Notes: generated from the letters alone by a model not told the origin. DNA of 64,000 bases from CAXBNB01 sp040151475 (GCF_040151475.1 NZ_JBDKWG010000143.1:1-64000); one strand, 5' to 3'. Numbered from the stretch's first letter, positions 45,792 through 55,210 are shown. Numbers and translations are program-made.

Positions 45792-45829
45792 ACAAAAAAA
45801 CCGTCCCCAAAAAATGGAGACGGCTTTCT
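45792..45829. terminator. Bidirectional terminator between island and oxidoreductase gene
   Basis: Hairpin arms CCGTCCCC and GGAGACGG (45801-45822, one mismatch), flanked by an A-run and a T-run. It can end the plus-strand glycosylase transcript and the minus-strand oxidoreductase operon. Confidence 0.75.
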
Positions 45830-45854
45830 AAGCTAATTATTTTGTACTATAACC

Positions 45855-47264
45855 TTACTTACACTTCAAATAAGCCTGAGTGGTAGTGTAATACTTGGCA
45901 AGCATATTGGGTACTTCCCAGTCTGGTAGTTTTCCATCTTTAAGGTATTCCAGATACTTTTCTGTCACCTGAGTAAAGTGGGCTTCATGTCCCTTTTTGT
46001 ATTTTTCAGGAATAGCAACAATCCATCCATTGGCAGACTTTTCAATCGCCACTCCCGGGTATTGTGCATTGATTTTGTCTATTCCCTTTTGAAGTTCCTG
46101 CCCGAAGGCAGCTGCATCTACTCCAGCAATTGGCTCCACATATAACATAGGTTTGTAGCCCTGCTCCTGCCCTTGCCTGATCACCAAGTTAGATTTTGTT
46201 CCCCTCATAATGGAATAATGTGTATCCTTGGCTCCTTCTGGTGCTTCGTAGTTCCAGATCACAGAAGCTTTGGCATAAATGCCCTTGATCTTATAATTGA
46301 TCTCTCCGTTTGCAAATACATGTAATACAGAGTCATTTTGAACATCTTTCAACAGGTCGTCAGGATAACCATCCAGCCCTGTCACTCTATTGAATTGAGA
46401 AGGAGTAAGTTTTGTAGGCCATCTTTTTGCCGACACTATTTCCACATCCTTTTCATAGTCAATAATTTGCTCAGGAAAACATTCCCACTGGATCAGATCA
46501 ACCAAGTGTGTGTTAACATCCACTATCCCCTCGCCTTGTTTGGAAACATCAAAAAACCAGGATGGCCTGATCAACGCTTTTCCAGATACATATTTGAAAA
46601 AATGATGTACACTTTCCTTGGTTACTGCCGGATTATCTTCACTCCCTACTTCCAACTGGCCAAAGACTGAAGGCATCTGAGACAAGCTCTTTTGCAAAAT
46701 TGTAGAAATCTCATAACGCTCGGTCATGATGTCATACAACAACACACCATTTGCTTCTGCCAGTTCAAAAGCTTCTTTAAGCAAGTCAAACTTTTCTGGT
46801 GTTATGATCATTGGCTTGTCAGCCAGCACATTGATACCGGCTGCCACTGCATCTTTAATGTATTCTGTTTTCAGTGCATTGTTTCCCGCAACCACCATCA
46901 CATTTCCCGGACGTTCTGCTACCATTTTCTCAAAGAAATCATCCCCTCTGTACACATTTTCCTTCCACTGTGTAGGGTTGTCAGCTCTGGTATTGAAACC
47001 GTCAATACGAGCAAGGTGTCCTTCCAAATCAGGCCCGGCAGGTGCAAATACATATACTTCAGGATCTACCTGCCCGTACATAAACTTTTGCACCAAAGCG
47101 GCATGAAAATGCCCGGGATCAAGGGTCATCAGCCTGACTTCACCCTTCGCTCCTGTGAACTTACCTGCGCTATTTTGATCCATATTATTCTTTTCTTTAG
47201 TTGGCTGGCATGCGACAACCACAGCCATTGCCAACAAAAAAACAATCGTTTTGTCTAATCTCAT
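45855..47264 (-). CDS. Gfo/Idh/MocA-type oxidoreductase lipoprotein
   Basis: About 469 residues with a lipoprotein signal (MRLDKTIVFLLAMAVVVACQ) and a Gfo/Idh/MocA-like core: VRLMTLDPGHFHAALVQK, then VMVVAGNNALKTEYIKDAVAAGINVLADKPM (the NADKP-type motif, about 125-155). The C-terminal part is the 'putative oxidoreductase C-terminal' domain. Signal and lack of a clear glycine loop suggest a periplasmic, possibly non-NAD-using relative. The start is taken at ATG 47264, 3 bp after the stop of the upstream gene. It is the last gene of the PmoA-ThuA-Gfo-Gfo operon. Confidence 0.82.
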   Translation of the reverse strand: MRLDKTIVFLLAMAVVVACQPTKEKNNMDQNSAGKFTGAKGEVRLMTLDPGHFHAALVQKFMYGQVDPEVYVFAPAGPDLEGHLARIDGFNTRADNPTQWKENVYRGDDFFEKMVAERPGNVMVVAGNNALKTEYIKDAVAAGINVLADKPMIITPEKFDLLKEAFELAEANGVLLYDIMTERYEISTILQKSLSQMPSVFGQLEVGSEDNPAVTKESVHHFFKYVSGKALIRPSWFFDVSKQGEGIVDVNTHLVDLIQWECFPEQIIDYEKDVEIVSAKRWPTKLTPSQFNRVTGLDGYPDDLLKDVQNDSVLHVFANGEINYKIKGIYAKASVIWNYEAPEGAKDTHYSIMRGTKSNLVIRQGQEQGYKPMLYVEPIAGVDAAAFGQELQKGIDKINAQYPGVAIEKSANGWIVAIPEKYKKGHEAHFTQVTEKYLEYLKDGKLPDWEVPNMLAKYYTTTQAYLKCK

Positions 47265-47266
47265 AA

Positions 47267-48670
47267 TTAATGTTTGATATAGTTTGTACCATAAGGATAA
47301 CGCTGTGGCCTGCTCAACATTGAATTTGCCACATCGTTGTTTTTGAATCTTTCTATCTTGGGATCCCATTCCAGTTTCGTATCCAGTTTCATCGCTATAT
47401 GACTCACTAAACACACAGAACATGCCCTGTGCCCGATTTCTACTGGAGAAATAGGTTGCTTGCGTGTTTTAATACAATCCAGCCAATTGCCATGCTGTTC
47501 ATCACTTCTATACAACCTGATTTCATTGTCTTTGATCTCAGAAGTTAAAATCTTTGGATCACTGGCATTAAGTGCTTTTGCACTTTTTTCTTTATCTACA
47601 GGATCGCTTGCTGATGCAGTATAGCTACCTCTGGAAACAAAGATCCAACCGTCTTCACCTTCATATCTGATACCGTTGGTGTAGCCACCACTGGTGTACA
47701 TGGTAATGCCATTGGCATACTCAGCTTTCACCATAAAATCACCATGCACGTCCCAAAACCCTGATTTAGGAAACTGAGCCACCGCTTCAACAGATATTGG
47801 CCCTGTATATTCTGTATCCATCCCCCACGCTGCAGAGTCGAAATGGTGCTGTCCCCATCCTGTAATCATTCCGGCACCAAACTGTTCCTTTCTTAACCAA
47901 CCTGGCCGGCTGTACCCTTTCTGAGGGTGCACTCCGGTTTCGGTGTAAGGCACTTCAGGAGTAGAACCCAACCACATGTCGTAGTTCAGGTTTTTCGGTA
48001 CAGGCATTTCTTCCACTTCTGGCCCGGACGGATCACCTGGTAATCCGACCTTTACTGTATGGATTTTTCCGATTCTTCCATTCCGCACCAACTCAGCAGC
48101 AATACGAAATTGTGGCATGGAACGCTGTTGCGTACCAACTTGCAATATCACTCCTTGTTTGTGTACAATGTCGCTGAGCAACCTTCCTTCTTCTACTGTA
48201 AGCGAAGTTGGTTTTTGAACATAAATATCTTTTCCAGCCAAAGCTGCTTCTATAGCAGGCTGGGAATGCCAGTGATCAGGAGTTGAAATAAGTACTCCGT
48301 CAATATCAGGATTTATCAACAACTCACGGTAATCATCATAAATTTTGGCATCCATATATCCCTTGCCATTTTTCTTTTCATAGTAGCCATCTACTAATTT
48401 CTTAGCATCGGCTACTCTGTTGCTGTCCAGGTCACATACAGCAATCATTCTGGCCTGGTCGTATTTCAACGTCTCAGCCATGTCATGATCTCTGGCGATA
48501 CGGCCACATCCTATTTGTCCCAAGTTGATTTTGTTGCTTGGTGCATTTTTACCAAAAACAGAAGATGGAACTATAGTAGGTGCGAATATCAAACCTGCTG
48601 AGCCCAAAGCTGCCTTTTTCAGGTATTCGCGTCTTCCCATTCCTTTTTTTGTTTCATTATTGTTCTTCAT
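47267..48670 (-). CDS. Gfo/Idh/MocA-family oxidoreductase with Tat-type signal
   Basis: A 467-residue protein with a twin-arginine-like signal (MGRREYLKKAALGSAGLIFA) and then an NAD-binding fold: INLGQIGCGRIARDHD (about residues 49-64), DVGV-like STPDHWHSQPAIEAALAGKD and DIYVQKPTSLT (the conserved Lys in QKP). The C-terminal half is the GFO_IDH_MocA_C-type sheet. Tat-exported members of this family in Bacteroidota and Planctomycetota oxidise sugars or sugar derivatives in the periplasm with a tightly bound NAD(P). The substrate is unknown. It is preceded by ThuA and followed by a second oxidoreductase gene. Confidence 0.88.
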   Translation of the reverse strand: MKNNNETKKGMGRREYLKKAALGSAGLIFAPTIVPSSVFGKNAPSNKINLGQIGCGRIARDHDMAETLKYDQARMIAVCDLDSNRVADAKKLVDGYYEKKNGKGYMDAKIYDDYRELLINPDIDGVLISTPDHWHSQPAIEAALAGKDIYVQKPTSLTVEEGRLLSDIVHKQGVILQVGTQQRSMPQFRIAAELVRNGRIGKIHTVKVGLPGDPSGPEVEEMPVPKNLNYDMWLGSTPEVPYTETGVHPQKGYSRPGWLRKEQFGAGMITGWGQHHFDSAAWGMDTEYTGPISVEAVAQFPKSGFWDVHGDFMVKAEYANGITMYTSGGYTNGIRYEGEDGWIFVSRGSYTASASDPVDKEKSAKALNASDPKILTSEIKDNEIRLYRSDEQHGNWLDCIKTRKQPISPVEIGHRACSVCLVSHIAMKLDTKLEWDPKIERFKNNDVANSMLSRPQRYPYGTNYIKH

Positions 48671-48693
48671 AGTTCTAGTTTGTAAAAGTGAAT

Positions 48694-49506
48694 TTAATCA
48701 ATGATAAGTTTAGTAGTGGCATTGGTGTAGTCCAATTTGCCTTTTTTATTTATTGCCCATTTTATGCCTCCCAATAAGTGCTTTTGAAATGTAGGATCTT
48801 CATAGTGCTCAATTTGATGTCCCAAAGAGGTGTACCATTGTCTTCCTCCATCAAACTCATGATCCCAGCACAATGGAAACGTTTTACCGAATATATCAAA
48901 TGGGTACTCCTCTTTCTTACTGTCTTCTACTGAGGTCATGTCTGCAACCAGCAACACATGAATGTCAGGGTTTAGGTTGGAATGGTAGTAACATTCTTCT
49001 TTTTCTCTTTGATAAATCTCTGGCAAAAAATCAGTTGAAGGATGGTTTTTGTCTAGCACCTTAACAGTAAAGTCCTGATTTGGAGCATGTCTCCTAAACT
49101 TTCCCCCTATCATTTTCCAAAACCAAGGCCACTCCCTTTCTGATCCCGTAGCGGAATGTATGCCTACAAATGAACCTCCGGCCTGGATGTACCTTTGAAA
49201 AGCCAGTTTTTGCTCATCCGTATCAAAAATTCCATTATTGGTATTTGAAAAAATCAAAGCATCGTATTGCTTTAGGTTTTCCTCTGTGAAAAGTGACGGG
49301 TCTTCAGAAACATCAATTTCTATCTTATTTTCCAAACAGATCTTCGTGATAGCTTTAATACTGCTTGGAATGTTTTTATGCACATAACCTTCTCCATTTT
49401 TGGTATAGAGTAGTACCTTCTTCTTTTTCGCTGAAACTGAAAATGAGGAAGTTACTAAAAAAGCCAGTAGTAAAACCCCTGTAATAATGTTAAACCTTTT
49501 GTTCAT
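48694..49506 (-). CDS. ThuA-like domain protein
   Basis: A 270-residue exported protein with a signal peptide (MNKRFNIITGVLLLAFLVTSSFSVSA) and the ThuA/trehalose-utilisation fold. VLLYTKNGEGYVHKNIPSSI, YDALIFSNTNNGIFDTDEQKLAF and GGSFVGIHSATGSEREWPWF match the class I glutamine-amidotransferase-like core, without a recognised catalytic Cys. ThuA homologues recur beside Gfo/Idh/MocA oxidoreductases in sugar catabolic clusters. The reaction is not established. Confidence 0.88.
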   Translation of the reverse strand: MNKRFNIITGVLLLAFLVTSSFSVSAKKKKVLLYTKNGEGYVHKNIPSSIKAITKICLENKIEIDVSEDPSLFTEENLKQYDALIFSNTNNGIFDTDEQKLAFQRYIQAGGSFVGIHSATGSEREWPWFWKMIGGKFRRHAPNQDFTVKVLDKNHPSTDFLPEIYQREKEECYYHSNLNPDIHVLLVADMTSVEDSKKEEYPFDIFGKTFPLCWDHEFDGGRQWYTSLGHQIEHYEDPTFQKHLLGGIKWAINKKGKLDYTNATTKLIID

Positions 49507-49514
49507 GATTGTAT

Positions 49515-50795
49515 TTAGTTAAATATTAATTCTACTCTTGGTGGATGGGCAAAATCATTCCAAACCTGTTCTGCCCGTTCTTTTGATATTTTGCCGTCAT
49601 ATACCAGCATTCGGTATTTCAATACATAGTTATTGCCAGGCATCAGTTTCCAGTCTCTATCCTGGGTTGGGTTAAAGTTGAAAAACACATTTTCCTTGCC
49701 CTTGTTGGCTCCAACTGGCCAAATTCTAAGCTGTTCCGGATAATTGAAATTGGAAGGATGAGTCATAAACAAAATGCCTGAAGTGCCAAAATCAGACACT
49801 CCATTCACATCGCACCAACGTGCTCTTGTTGCATTGCCATCTTCTTTGGTTTTGCCCCCGGAAGTAAGCAATGTAGCTGTATTGTCATTCCATTTTTCAG
49901 TGGCTCTAAAGCCGAATCCTTCGTACCTGTATTTCTCAATCGTCAGAGGACTTTCACTGTCACAATTTATAGAAGACATAAAATCAATCAGCCAAATTTT
50001 CGATTCAGGATCAACATTCCAAACCCTTATCTCCCATTCCTCATTCAAGGCTACTTTCGATCCATCAGGATCAGGAGCGGTAAGGTCAATATGTTCATGT
50101 ATGGCTTTAAATCTCCCCATTACATCACTGCTTTCCACCAGTGTTACCTTTTTAGAGCGCACTGTTCCTTCGGCTTTGTTCAGGTTCCAAAAGTCGATTT
50201 TTCTATCTTCAAATTCAGTATGAGTCCAGGGATTCCAGATCCCCACATGATGGTAATGATCCGGTGGTTGCACCCGTGTAAGCACCTCTCCTTTTGGCGA
50301 CCAGAGCGGATGGATAAAACCACCCCGTTGGTACAAATCAGTAGTACCTTCCGGTGCAGGGATAGGCGAAATTTGATATTGCAATACATTCGTACCTTTT
50401 ATGGTTACTTTCAGGTTGTCTTTACCTTTTTCCAATTGCACTTCAGGTATTTTGCTTCTTTGAGCCATAGTATCCAAAGCAGTCAGCACAATTTCAAAAT
50501 TACGTTTTGCCTGCCTTTTTGTGCTACCTGAAAGTACCCACCACAATCTGGCATAGTACCCCTGCTCAATATGAGATTTGACCAGTTCTTTGCTCTTCCC
50601 TTTTACTTCGTAAACTCTCAGTTCTTTATTGGCCTGATCAAATTCAAGACCTTCCAGTGATACACCTACTACAGTATTGTCTCTTGCAAATTCTCCCGCA
50701 TAAACGACTACACTGCTTAATCTAATATCCTGACAATTGGCACTGGACACTGCCAGGCATATTACAATCAGTAAGCTTATTTTATTTTTTAGCAT
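49515..50795 (-). CDS. DUF6807/PmoA-like secreted protein
   Basis: A 426-residue exported protein with a signal peptide. It has the DUF6807 (PmoA-like) pattern: YHHVGIWNPWTHTEFEDRKI (about residues 200-220), GFGFRATEKWNDNTATLLTS, and ARWCDVNGV...GILFMTHPSNFNYPE near the C-terminus. The family is often found with ThuA and oxidoreductases in sugar-degradation loci; its enzymatic role is unknown. It is the first gene of the four-gene minus-strand operon, and the 327-bp region upstream holds a repeat element. Confidence 0.85.
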   Translation of the reverse strand: MLKNKISLLIVICLAVSSANCQDIRLSSVVVYAGEFARDNTVVGVSLEGLEFDQANKELRVYEVKGKSKELVKSHIEQGYYARLWWVLSGSTKRQAKRNFEIVLTALDTMAQRSKIPEVQLEKGKDNLKVTIKGTNVLQYQISPIPAPEGTTDLYQRGGFIHPLWSPKGEVLTRVQPPDHYHHVGIWNPWTHTEFEDRKIDFWNLNKAEGTVRSKKVTLVESSDVMGRFKAIHEHIDLTAPDPDGSKVALNEEWEIRVWNVDPESKIWLIDFMSSINCDSESPLTIEKYRYEGFGFRATEKWNDNTATLLTSGGKTKEDGNATRARWCDVNGVSDFGTSGILFMTHPSNFNYPEQLRIWPVGANKGKENVFFNFNPTQDRDWKLMPGNNYVLKYRMLVYDGKISKERAEQVWNDFAHPPRVELIFN

Positions 50796-51122
50796 TTTAG
50801 TATAGTGATATAAGTTTTATAGCAAAGCAAGTCAAACGCATTTAAAAATTCCAGCTATCCATTAGGCAAGTTGTTCAAGAGATATTTCTTACTTATTACA
50901 GGCCGACAAGAAAGATTTCTCCTTCGTCGAAATGACAAAAGAGCTCAAAATGACGGCTATTGCAACTAGTGCTGTAAGGAGATGTAGCATTTAAAATGCG
51001 TTTGACCTACCTATTGCCAGAAGCCTAAGCTTTTAACCAAAGATGGCATTTCACCCCAAAATATTGAGCTAATTCAGAGTTAATTCAGAGCTAATTTCTA
51101 AGAAAAGAGTATTTATTTTCCA
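50796..51122. other. 327-bp intergenic region with a MITE-like element
   Basis: No gene. Between 50831 and 51006 lies a 176-bp unit bounded by 13-bp perfect inverted repeats (GTCAAACGCATTT and its complement). Its middle contains CTCCTTCGTCGAAATGACAA, a sequence of dispersed-repeat type. To its right, TAATTCAGAG is repeated twice in tandem (51070-51090), followed by a third partial copy. Confidence 0.55.
50831..51006. repeat. MITE-like element with 13-bp terminal inverted repeats
   Basis: GTCAAACGCATTT at 50831-50843 and AAATGCGTTTGAC at 50994-51006 form perfect 13-bp inverted ends, with further partial matching inside. The 176-bp unit encodes no protein. No target-site duplication is evident at the ends. 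Other copies cannot be checked in this window. Confidence 0.45.
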
Positions 51123-53546
51123 TTAGGGATGAAAATCATTGAAAGAAACGGTGAATTCTTCACTATAAAATTGGTGGTAAAGCTTGACAAAACCCTGATA
51201 TACCTTGAGGGCTTGTTCGTGCTTTTTTTGATTTTTAAGTGCTGCCACTTTGTATTTAATAGCAATTTCATGCACTACATCAAAAGTCAGGATATTGTCG
51301 CAGTAGTCAATAAGCAGGTCAAATTCCTTTTCATTCCACAACCGATTTAACTCAGGAGTATATATGTCAATAATTTTATTCGACACTTCAAATTTATAGG
51401 GATCGAGCCACTCTTTGGAGAGGTTCGGCAGAAAATCACCATAACGAATAATCTTACTAAGCTTATTCAGATTTTCCTCTTCACTGGAAAACCCATTCAC
51501 CAAGTCCAAAAATTCTTTATAGTCCGAATAGACATCATCCGCTACTACAAGTGTCCAAAATTGGTTATTGTACTTCAATTCGACACCATCCAGTTTGGAT
51601 AAAACCTGTCTCAGCTTGGTAGTTGACACGCCCCGATTGTTGATGGCTTTATCCCTGGATAAATCAGGCCAAATATTGATTGATAAATCCTCCGATGAAA
51701 TTCCTTTTTTACTTTTCAAAGTCGCCAGGTACAATAATATAAACAGCTCTTTGAGCCTTGGAGTGATTTCATTAGTGATATTAGTACCATCTCTACCCAA
51801 AACTTTCAATCCTCCAAACATATAGATTGCATTGCATTCAGTCTGGTTCAAAATCGTCGGACTTTTTGTAATCACCAAATCCGAAGTGGTGGTTTTCTTA
51901 GCAAAGAATTTAGATTTAAACCCCACTAAAACCGTGACGAGAAAAACTAGTGTGAGTGGTATCCAAACAATGTACCAGGGAAAGGCAGTCTCCATCTCAA
52001 ACGAACCCTGATAAACATTCAGAATTTCACTCTCTCCCAAAGCCCTGTTCCAAAAAATGACATCATCTATTTTGCCGTCAAAAAAGGTTTCCACACCTAA
52101 TGAAGTTTCCCTGTGTCCCAAAATCAAATTGCCAACTCCTCTAAATGGGGCTCTACCACCGGAAAGCGTGTCCAATTTTCCATTGATAAAAATGGCTTGT
52201 TGCTGAAGCTCTTTTCTATACCGCCACACAATGTTGTACCACTTATCGGCCTCCAATACTGTCTTTCCTTCCAAGTCGTTGTGATAAAAGGCAAAATATG
52301 GTTTTTTTTTCCTGACCAAAACATGCAATCCCTCGGAGTATTTGTTCTTAATAGATGAAAGAATAATCTGATCTCTCATATCTATACTATCCAGTTTAAT
52401 CCAGGTAGAAATGGTAAAACTCTCATTCACTATTCCTAAATCCTTCAAATCTGGCAAGCGGGCAAAATATTTTCCTTCCAGAGAAGCTACTTTGGATCGA
52501 TTAAAATCATCAGTAAACACAATTCCACTGCTCTCACCAACAAGGTGGTTGGATGAAATATCATTGATACCTTCATCAAGTGGAAAGAAAGCTGTGACCC
52601 CATCCGATAGATTTTTCTTGATGGATTTTATTTTGATCAACTCATTGGTTTGACCATTAAAAACCAATTGCTCAGGTGAAAATGAATACCCGGGGCTTTG
52701 AGGAGTCAATGAAAATGTTTCTCCACTATAAGCCGGAAAACAAAAAGTATTTCCAGTAGTAACAGGGAAATCTCCCTTCCAGTTGATCACGTCCTGTCCT
52801 GCATTTTCAAAACTTACACTGCCGTACAAGCGTTCTGTGGAATTGATAATTTCATAAATCCTCTGTGGGAATGTTACTCCATCCAACAAAATGAAATTAG
52901 GAATTTGACCTGTTGCTTTCCAGACTTCAATAAATGCGTCCACAAAATTGGGAGTCAATTGAAATTGGCTTATTTCCGTATCTTTCGGTAATTCCACAGA
53001 TAGAAACAAAAGCTGTCCTGGCAACACCACTTCTCCTGATAACTGGAAAGACCCCAAATCATGGACATAATTTCCATGAATTATATTTTGAGTATTGCTG
53101 CCATCCAAGAAAAATACAATCAATTGCTTTCCTTTTCTGGAAAGTACTTCGGGTGACTCCCATTCCATAGAAGCAGATTGCGTATGCTTTTTACTTGTTA
53201 ATTGAGCCTGAGTGAAAATACGATCAACCCACACTTCAGATACGGATTTGAAAAGAACGGTTTTCACCTCATCAGGATGTTCATTCAAAAATTGATTGAG
53301 CCTGGCAAAAAGCAAATTAAACTCTTGTTCAAACAAGTACTCCTGGTCTTTGTTTCCACTGAAATCAAATAGAATGGCTGTATTAGAACGATTTATAAAA
53401 TTTTTAAAAATTGTTTCTTTTGACTTTTCATCACCATTAAAACGGTATTTCACCAGCTCATTACTAAGGTGTTCATAGCTAAGCTGCGCATGGCCAATCA
53501 ATGAGAAAAAAACGAAAAACAGAACCAGACAGGTATTCTTGGTCAT
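51123..53546 (-). CDS. Membrane-spanning regulator: LamG domain outside, winged-helix/BTAD domain inside
   Basis: An 807-residue protein with an unusual layout. A signal peptide (residues 1-20) is followed by a large extracytoplasmic part whose C-terminal half is a LamG/concanavalin-like domain (about 315-515; FTISTWIKLDS, KWYNIVWRYRKE, FFDGKIDDVIFWNRAL). One TM segment (about 523-543, WYIVWIPLTLVFLVTVLVGF) leads to a cytoplasmic winged-helix domain (about 575-665; PRLKELFILLYLATLKSKKG and GVSTTKLRQVLSKLDG) of the OmpR/SARP type, then a helical BTAD-like repeat region (about 670-807). It probably binds a carbohydrate outside and acts on transcription inside. It sits between two carbohydrate operons, a natural target. 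Confidence 0.8.
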   Translation of the reverse strand: MTKNTCLVLFFVFFSLIGHAQLSYEHLSNELVKYRFNGDEKSKETIFKNFINRSNTAILFDFSGNKDQEYLFEQEFNLLFARLNQFLNEHPDEVKTVLFKSVSEVWVDRIFTQAQLTSKKHTQSASMEWESPEVLSRKGKQLIVFFLDGSNTQNIIHGNYVHDLGSFQLSGEVVLPGQLLFLSVELPKDTEISQFQLTPNFVDAFIEVWKATGQIPNFILLDGVTFPQRIYEIINSTERLYGSVSFENAGQDVINWKGDFPVTTGNTFCFPAYSGETFSLTPQSPGYSFSPEQLVFNGQTNELIKIKSIKKNLSDGVTAFFPLDEGINDISSNHLVGESSGIVFTDDFNRSKVASLEGKYFARLPDLKDLGIVNESFTISTWIKLDSIDMRDQIILSSIKNKYSEGLHVLVRKKKPYFAFYHNDLEGKTVLEADKWYNIVWRYRKELQQQAIFINGKLDTLSGGRAPFRGVGNLILGHRETSLGVETFFDGKIDDVIFWNRALGESEILNVYQGSFEMETAFPWYIVWIPLTLVFLVTVLVGFKSKFFAKKTTTSDLVITKSPTILNQTECNAIYMFGGLKVLGRDGTNITNEITPRLKELFILLYLATLKSKKGISSEDLSINIWPDLSRDKAINNRGVSTTKLRQVLSKLDGVELKYNNQFWTLVVADDVYSDYKEFLDLVNGFSSEEENLNKLSKIIRYGDFLPNLSKEWLDPYKFEVSNKIIDIYTPELNRLWNEKEFDLLIDYCDNILTFDVVHEIAIKYKVAALKNQKKHEQALKVYQGFVKLYHQFYSEEFTVSFNDFHP

Positions 53547-53704
53547 TCTAACAATCTGTATAATAGTGGTCTGCTACAAATCTAATCGAAACCAGATTAA
53601 ATGAACTAATCAGAGCAAAAACCGATGTATCAGCTCTGAAAAATCTGAACATTACATTGTCATTTTATTCAATCTGTTTGACTGGTGTCTTCAGAAGATA
53701 AGGA

Positions 53705-55210
53705 TTAATCCATCAACAAAATAGTTCCATTTGCTGATAATGTAACATAACCGGTTTTGTCCAATGCAGACCTAAAGGAGAACAAAATCCTTGAGTAATT
53801 TGCATAAGGCTTAGTCAAGCTAAATTCTTCAGTAAGATTGCCCACATTGTGGAGGATTAAAACCGATTGTCCTTCCCAAGACCGTATGTAACCCAAAACA
53901 CTGTTGTTTCCCGATTTCACTTCTTTCAAATCTCCAAAATAGAGCACTGGGGTTTGTTTCCTTAGTTTGATAAGATTTTTATAAAAATTCAAAATAGAGT
54001 ATGGATTGGATAGTTGGTTTTCTACCGATACTCTCTTCGCATTCTTATTGTATTTAGGAGTCATCCAGCTTGTCTGAAACTTGCTATCATTTCCCCATGA
54101 AAAAGGTTCTCTAATATATTCATCTGGTTTATCTCCCAACATCCCTAGTTCCTCACCATAATAGATGTAGGGTCTTCCCGGTAAAGTAAAGAGCATAATT
54201 ACAGCTTGTTTTATTTTATTCTTTCTGTTTTTTAAAACAGACGCTGTACGTTTTTGATCGTGATTACTCAAAAAAATAGCATCAACGTATGTTGAATTCA
54301 CTTTTGTGAAAAGTGACTGGTTAGCGATTAATGTTTTTATAAATAAAGAAGTTTTAGAATCAACTAAAGTGTCACCCTTCATAAGCGTGTCAAAAATACT
54401 AACAGATAAGTCGAAATTAAAAAGAGATGGAATACCTTTTGCGTAAGGAACAACTGCTTTTACATCGTCCCACACTTCGCCTACTATGTACACATCCGGT
54501 TTGATCGATTGCATAACGCTGCGGAATTTTTCCCAGAACTTATGATTGTCCTTTTCTCTGCCGTCTCCAAAAATGTGTTTCGCTGCGTCTAACCTAAAGC
54601 CATCAACTCCAATGTTTTCCAACCAAAACCTCCCAATCTCTACTATTTCATCGAAAACCTTATGATTATCATGATTCAAGTCCGGCATTCCTCCCCAGAA
54701 AAAACCATAGTACATTTCATCATTGCCTGTTGATGTGTGCCACTGAGTCAGGTTATCAGAATCCTTAGAAATTTTCTTTTTGTAAATCTCATCCTCAATA
54801 TCACTCTTCTTCCTCCAGATATAATAATTGCGGTATGGATTATCTGTGCCCTTCGAAGATTCTATAAACCAGGGATGCTGAGTCGATGTATGGTTTATGA
54901 TAAAATCAATGATTACTTTAATTCCCAGTACATGTGCTTTTTGTAAAAAGGCTTGAAAATCCTCCAGTGTTCCGTAATCAGGATGAACTGATTTATAATC
55001 AACTACATCATATTTGTGATAAGAAGGTGACTTGTGAACAGGCATGAGCCAAATTGCCTCAATGCCGAGATCGACCAGGTAATCCAATTTGGCTGTCAAC
55101 CCCGATATATCTCCAATTCCATCACCATTTGAATCAGCAAAAGATTGAACAAATACCTGATATGTGATCTCATGATGCCTTTCTCTACTCTTAGTGATAG
55201 TTTTCGTCAT
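53705..55210 (-). CDS. GH13 alpha-amylase-family enzyme
   Basis: A 501-residue glycoside hydrolase of family 13. The conserved regions are clear: IDFIINHTS (region I, about 101-109), GFRLDAAKH (region II; nucleophile Asp208), VGEVWD (region III; acid/base Glu245) and FLSNHDQKR (region IV; Asp318). It has no signal peptide, so it acts in the cytoplasm on alpha-linked oligosaccharides. It ends the minus-strand operon and is 67 bp after the aldo/keto reductase gene. Confidence 0.93.
   Translation of the reverse strand: MTKTITKSRERHHEITYQVFVQSFADSNGDGIGDISGLTAKLDYLVDLGIEAIWLMPVHKSPSYHKYDVVDYKSVHPDYGTLEDFQAFLQKAHVLGIKVIIDFIINHTSTQHPWFIESSKGTDNPYRNYYIWRKKSDIEDEIYKKKISKDSDNLTQWHTSTGNDEMYYGFFWGGMPDLNHDNHKVFDEIVEIGRFWLENIGVDGFRLDAAKHIFGDGREKDNHKFWEKFRSVMQSIKPDVYIVGEVWDDVKAVVPYAKGIPSLFNFDLSVSIFDTLMKGDTLVDSKTSLFIKTLIANQSLFTKVNSTYVDAIFLSNHDQKRTASVLKNRKNKIKQAVIMLFTLPGRPYIYYGEELGMLGDKPDEYIREPFSWGNDSKFQTSWMTPKYNKNAKRVSVENQLSNPYSILNFYKNLIKLRKQTPVLYFGDLKEVKSGNNSVLGYIRSWEGQSVLILHNVGNLTEEFSLTKPYANYSRILFSFRSALDKTGYVTLSANGTILLMD

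Noticed and set aside
46692..47258. 188-codon open frame antisense to the oxidoreductase gene
   Set aside because: It lies fully inside a well supported gene on the other strand, with a Cys/His-rich composition typical of an antisense shadow.
51068..51095. Tandem TAATTCAGAG repeats as a regulatory site
   Set aside because: Only two full copies and one partial copy in A/T-rich DNA downstream of the regulator gene, so chance is a good explanation.
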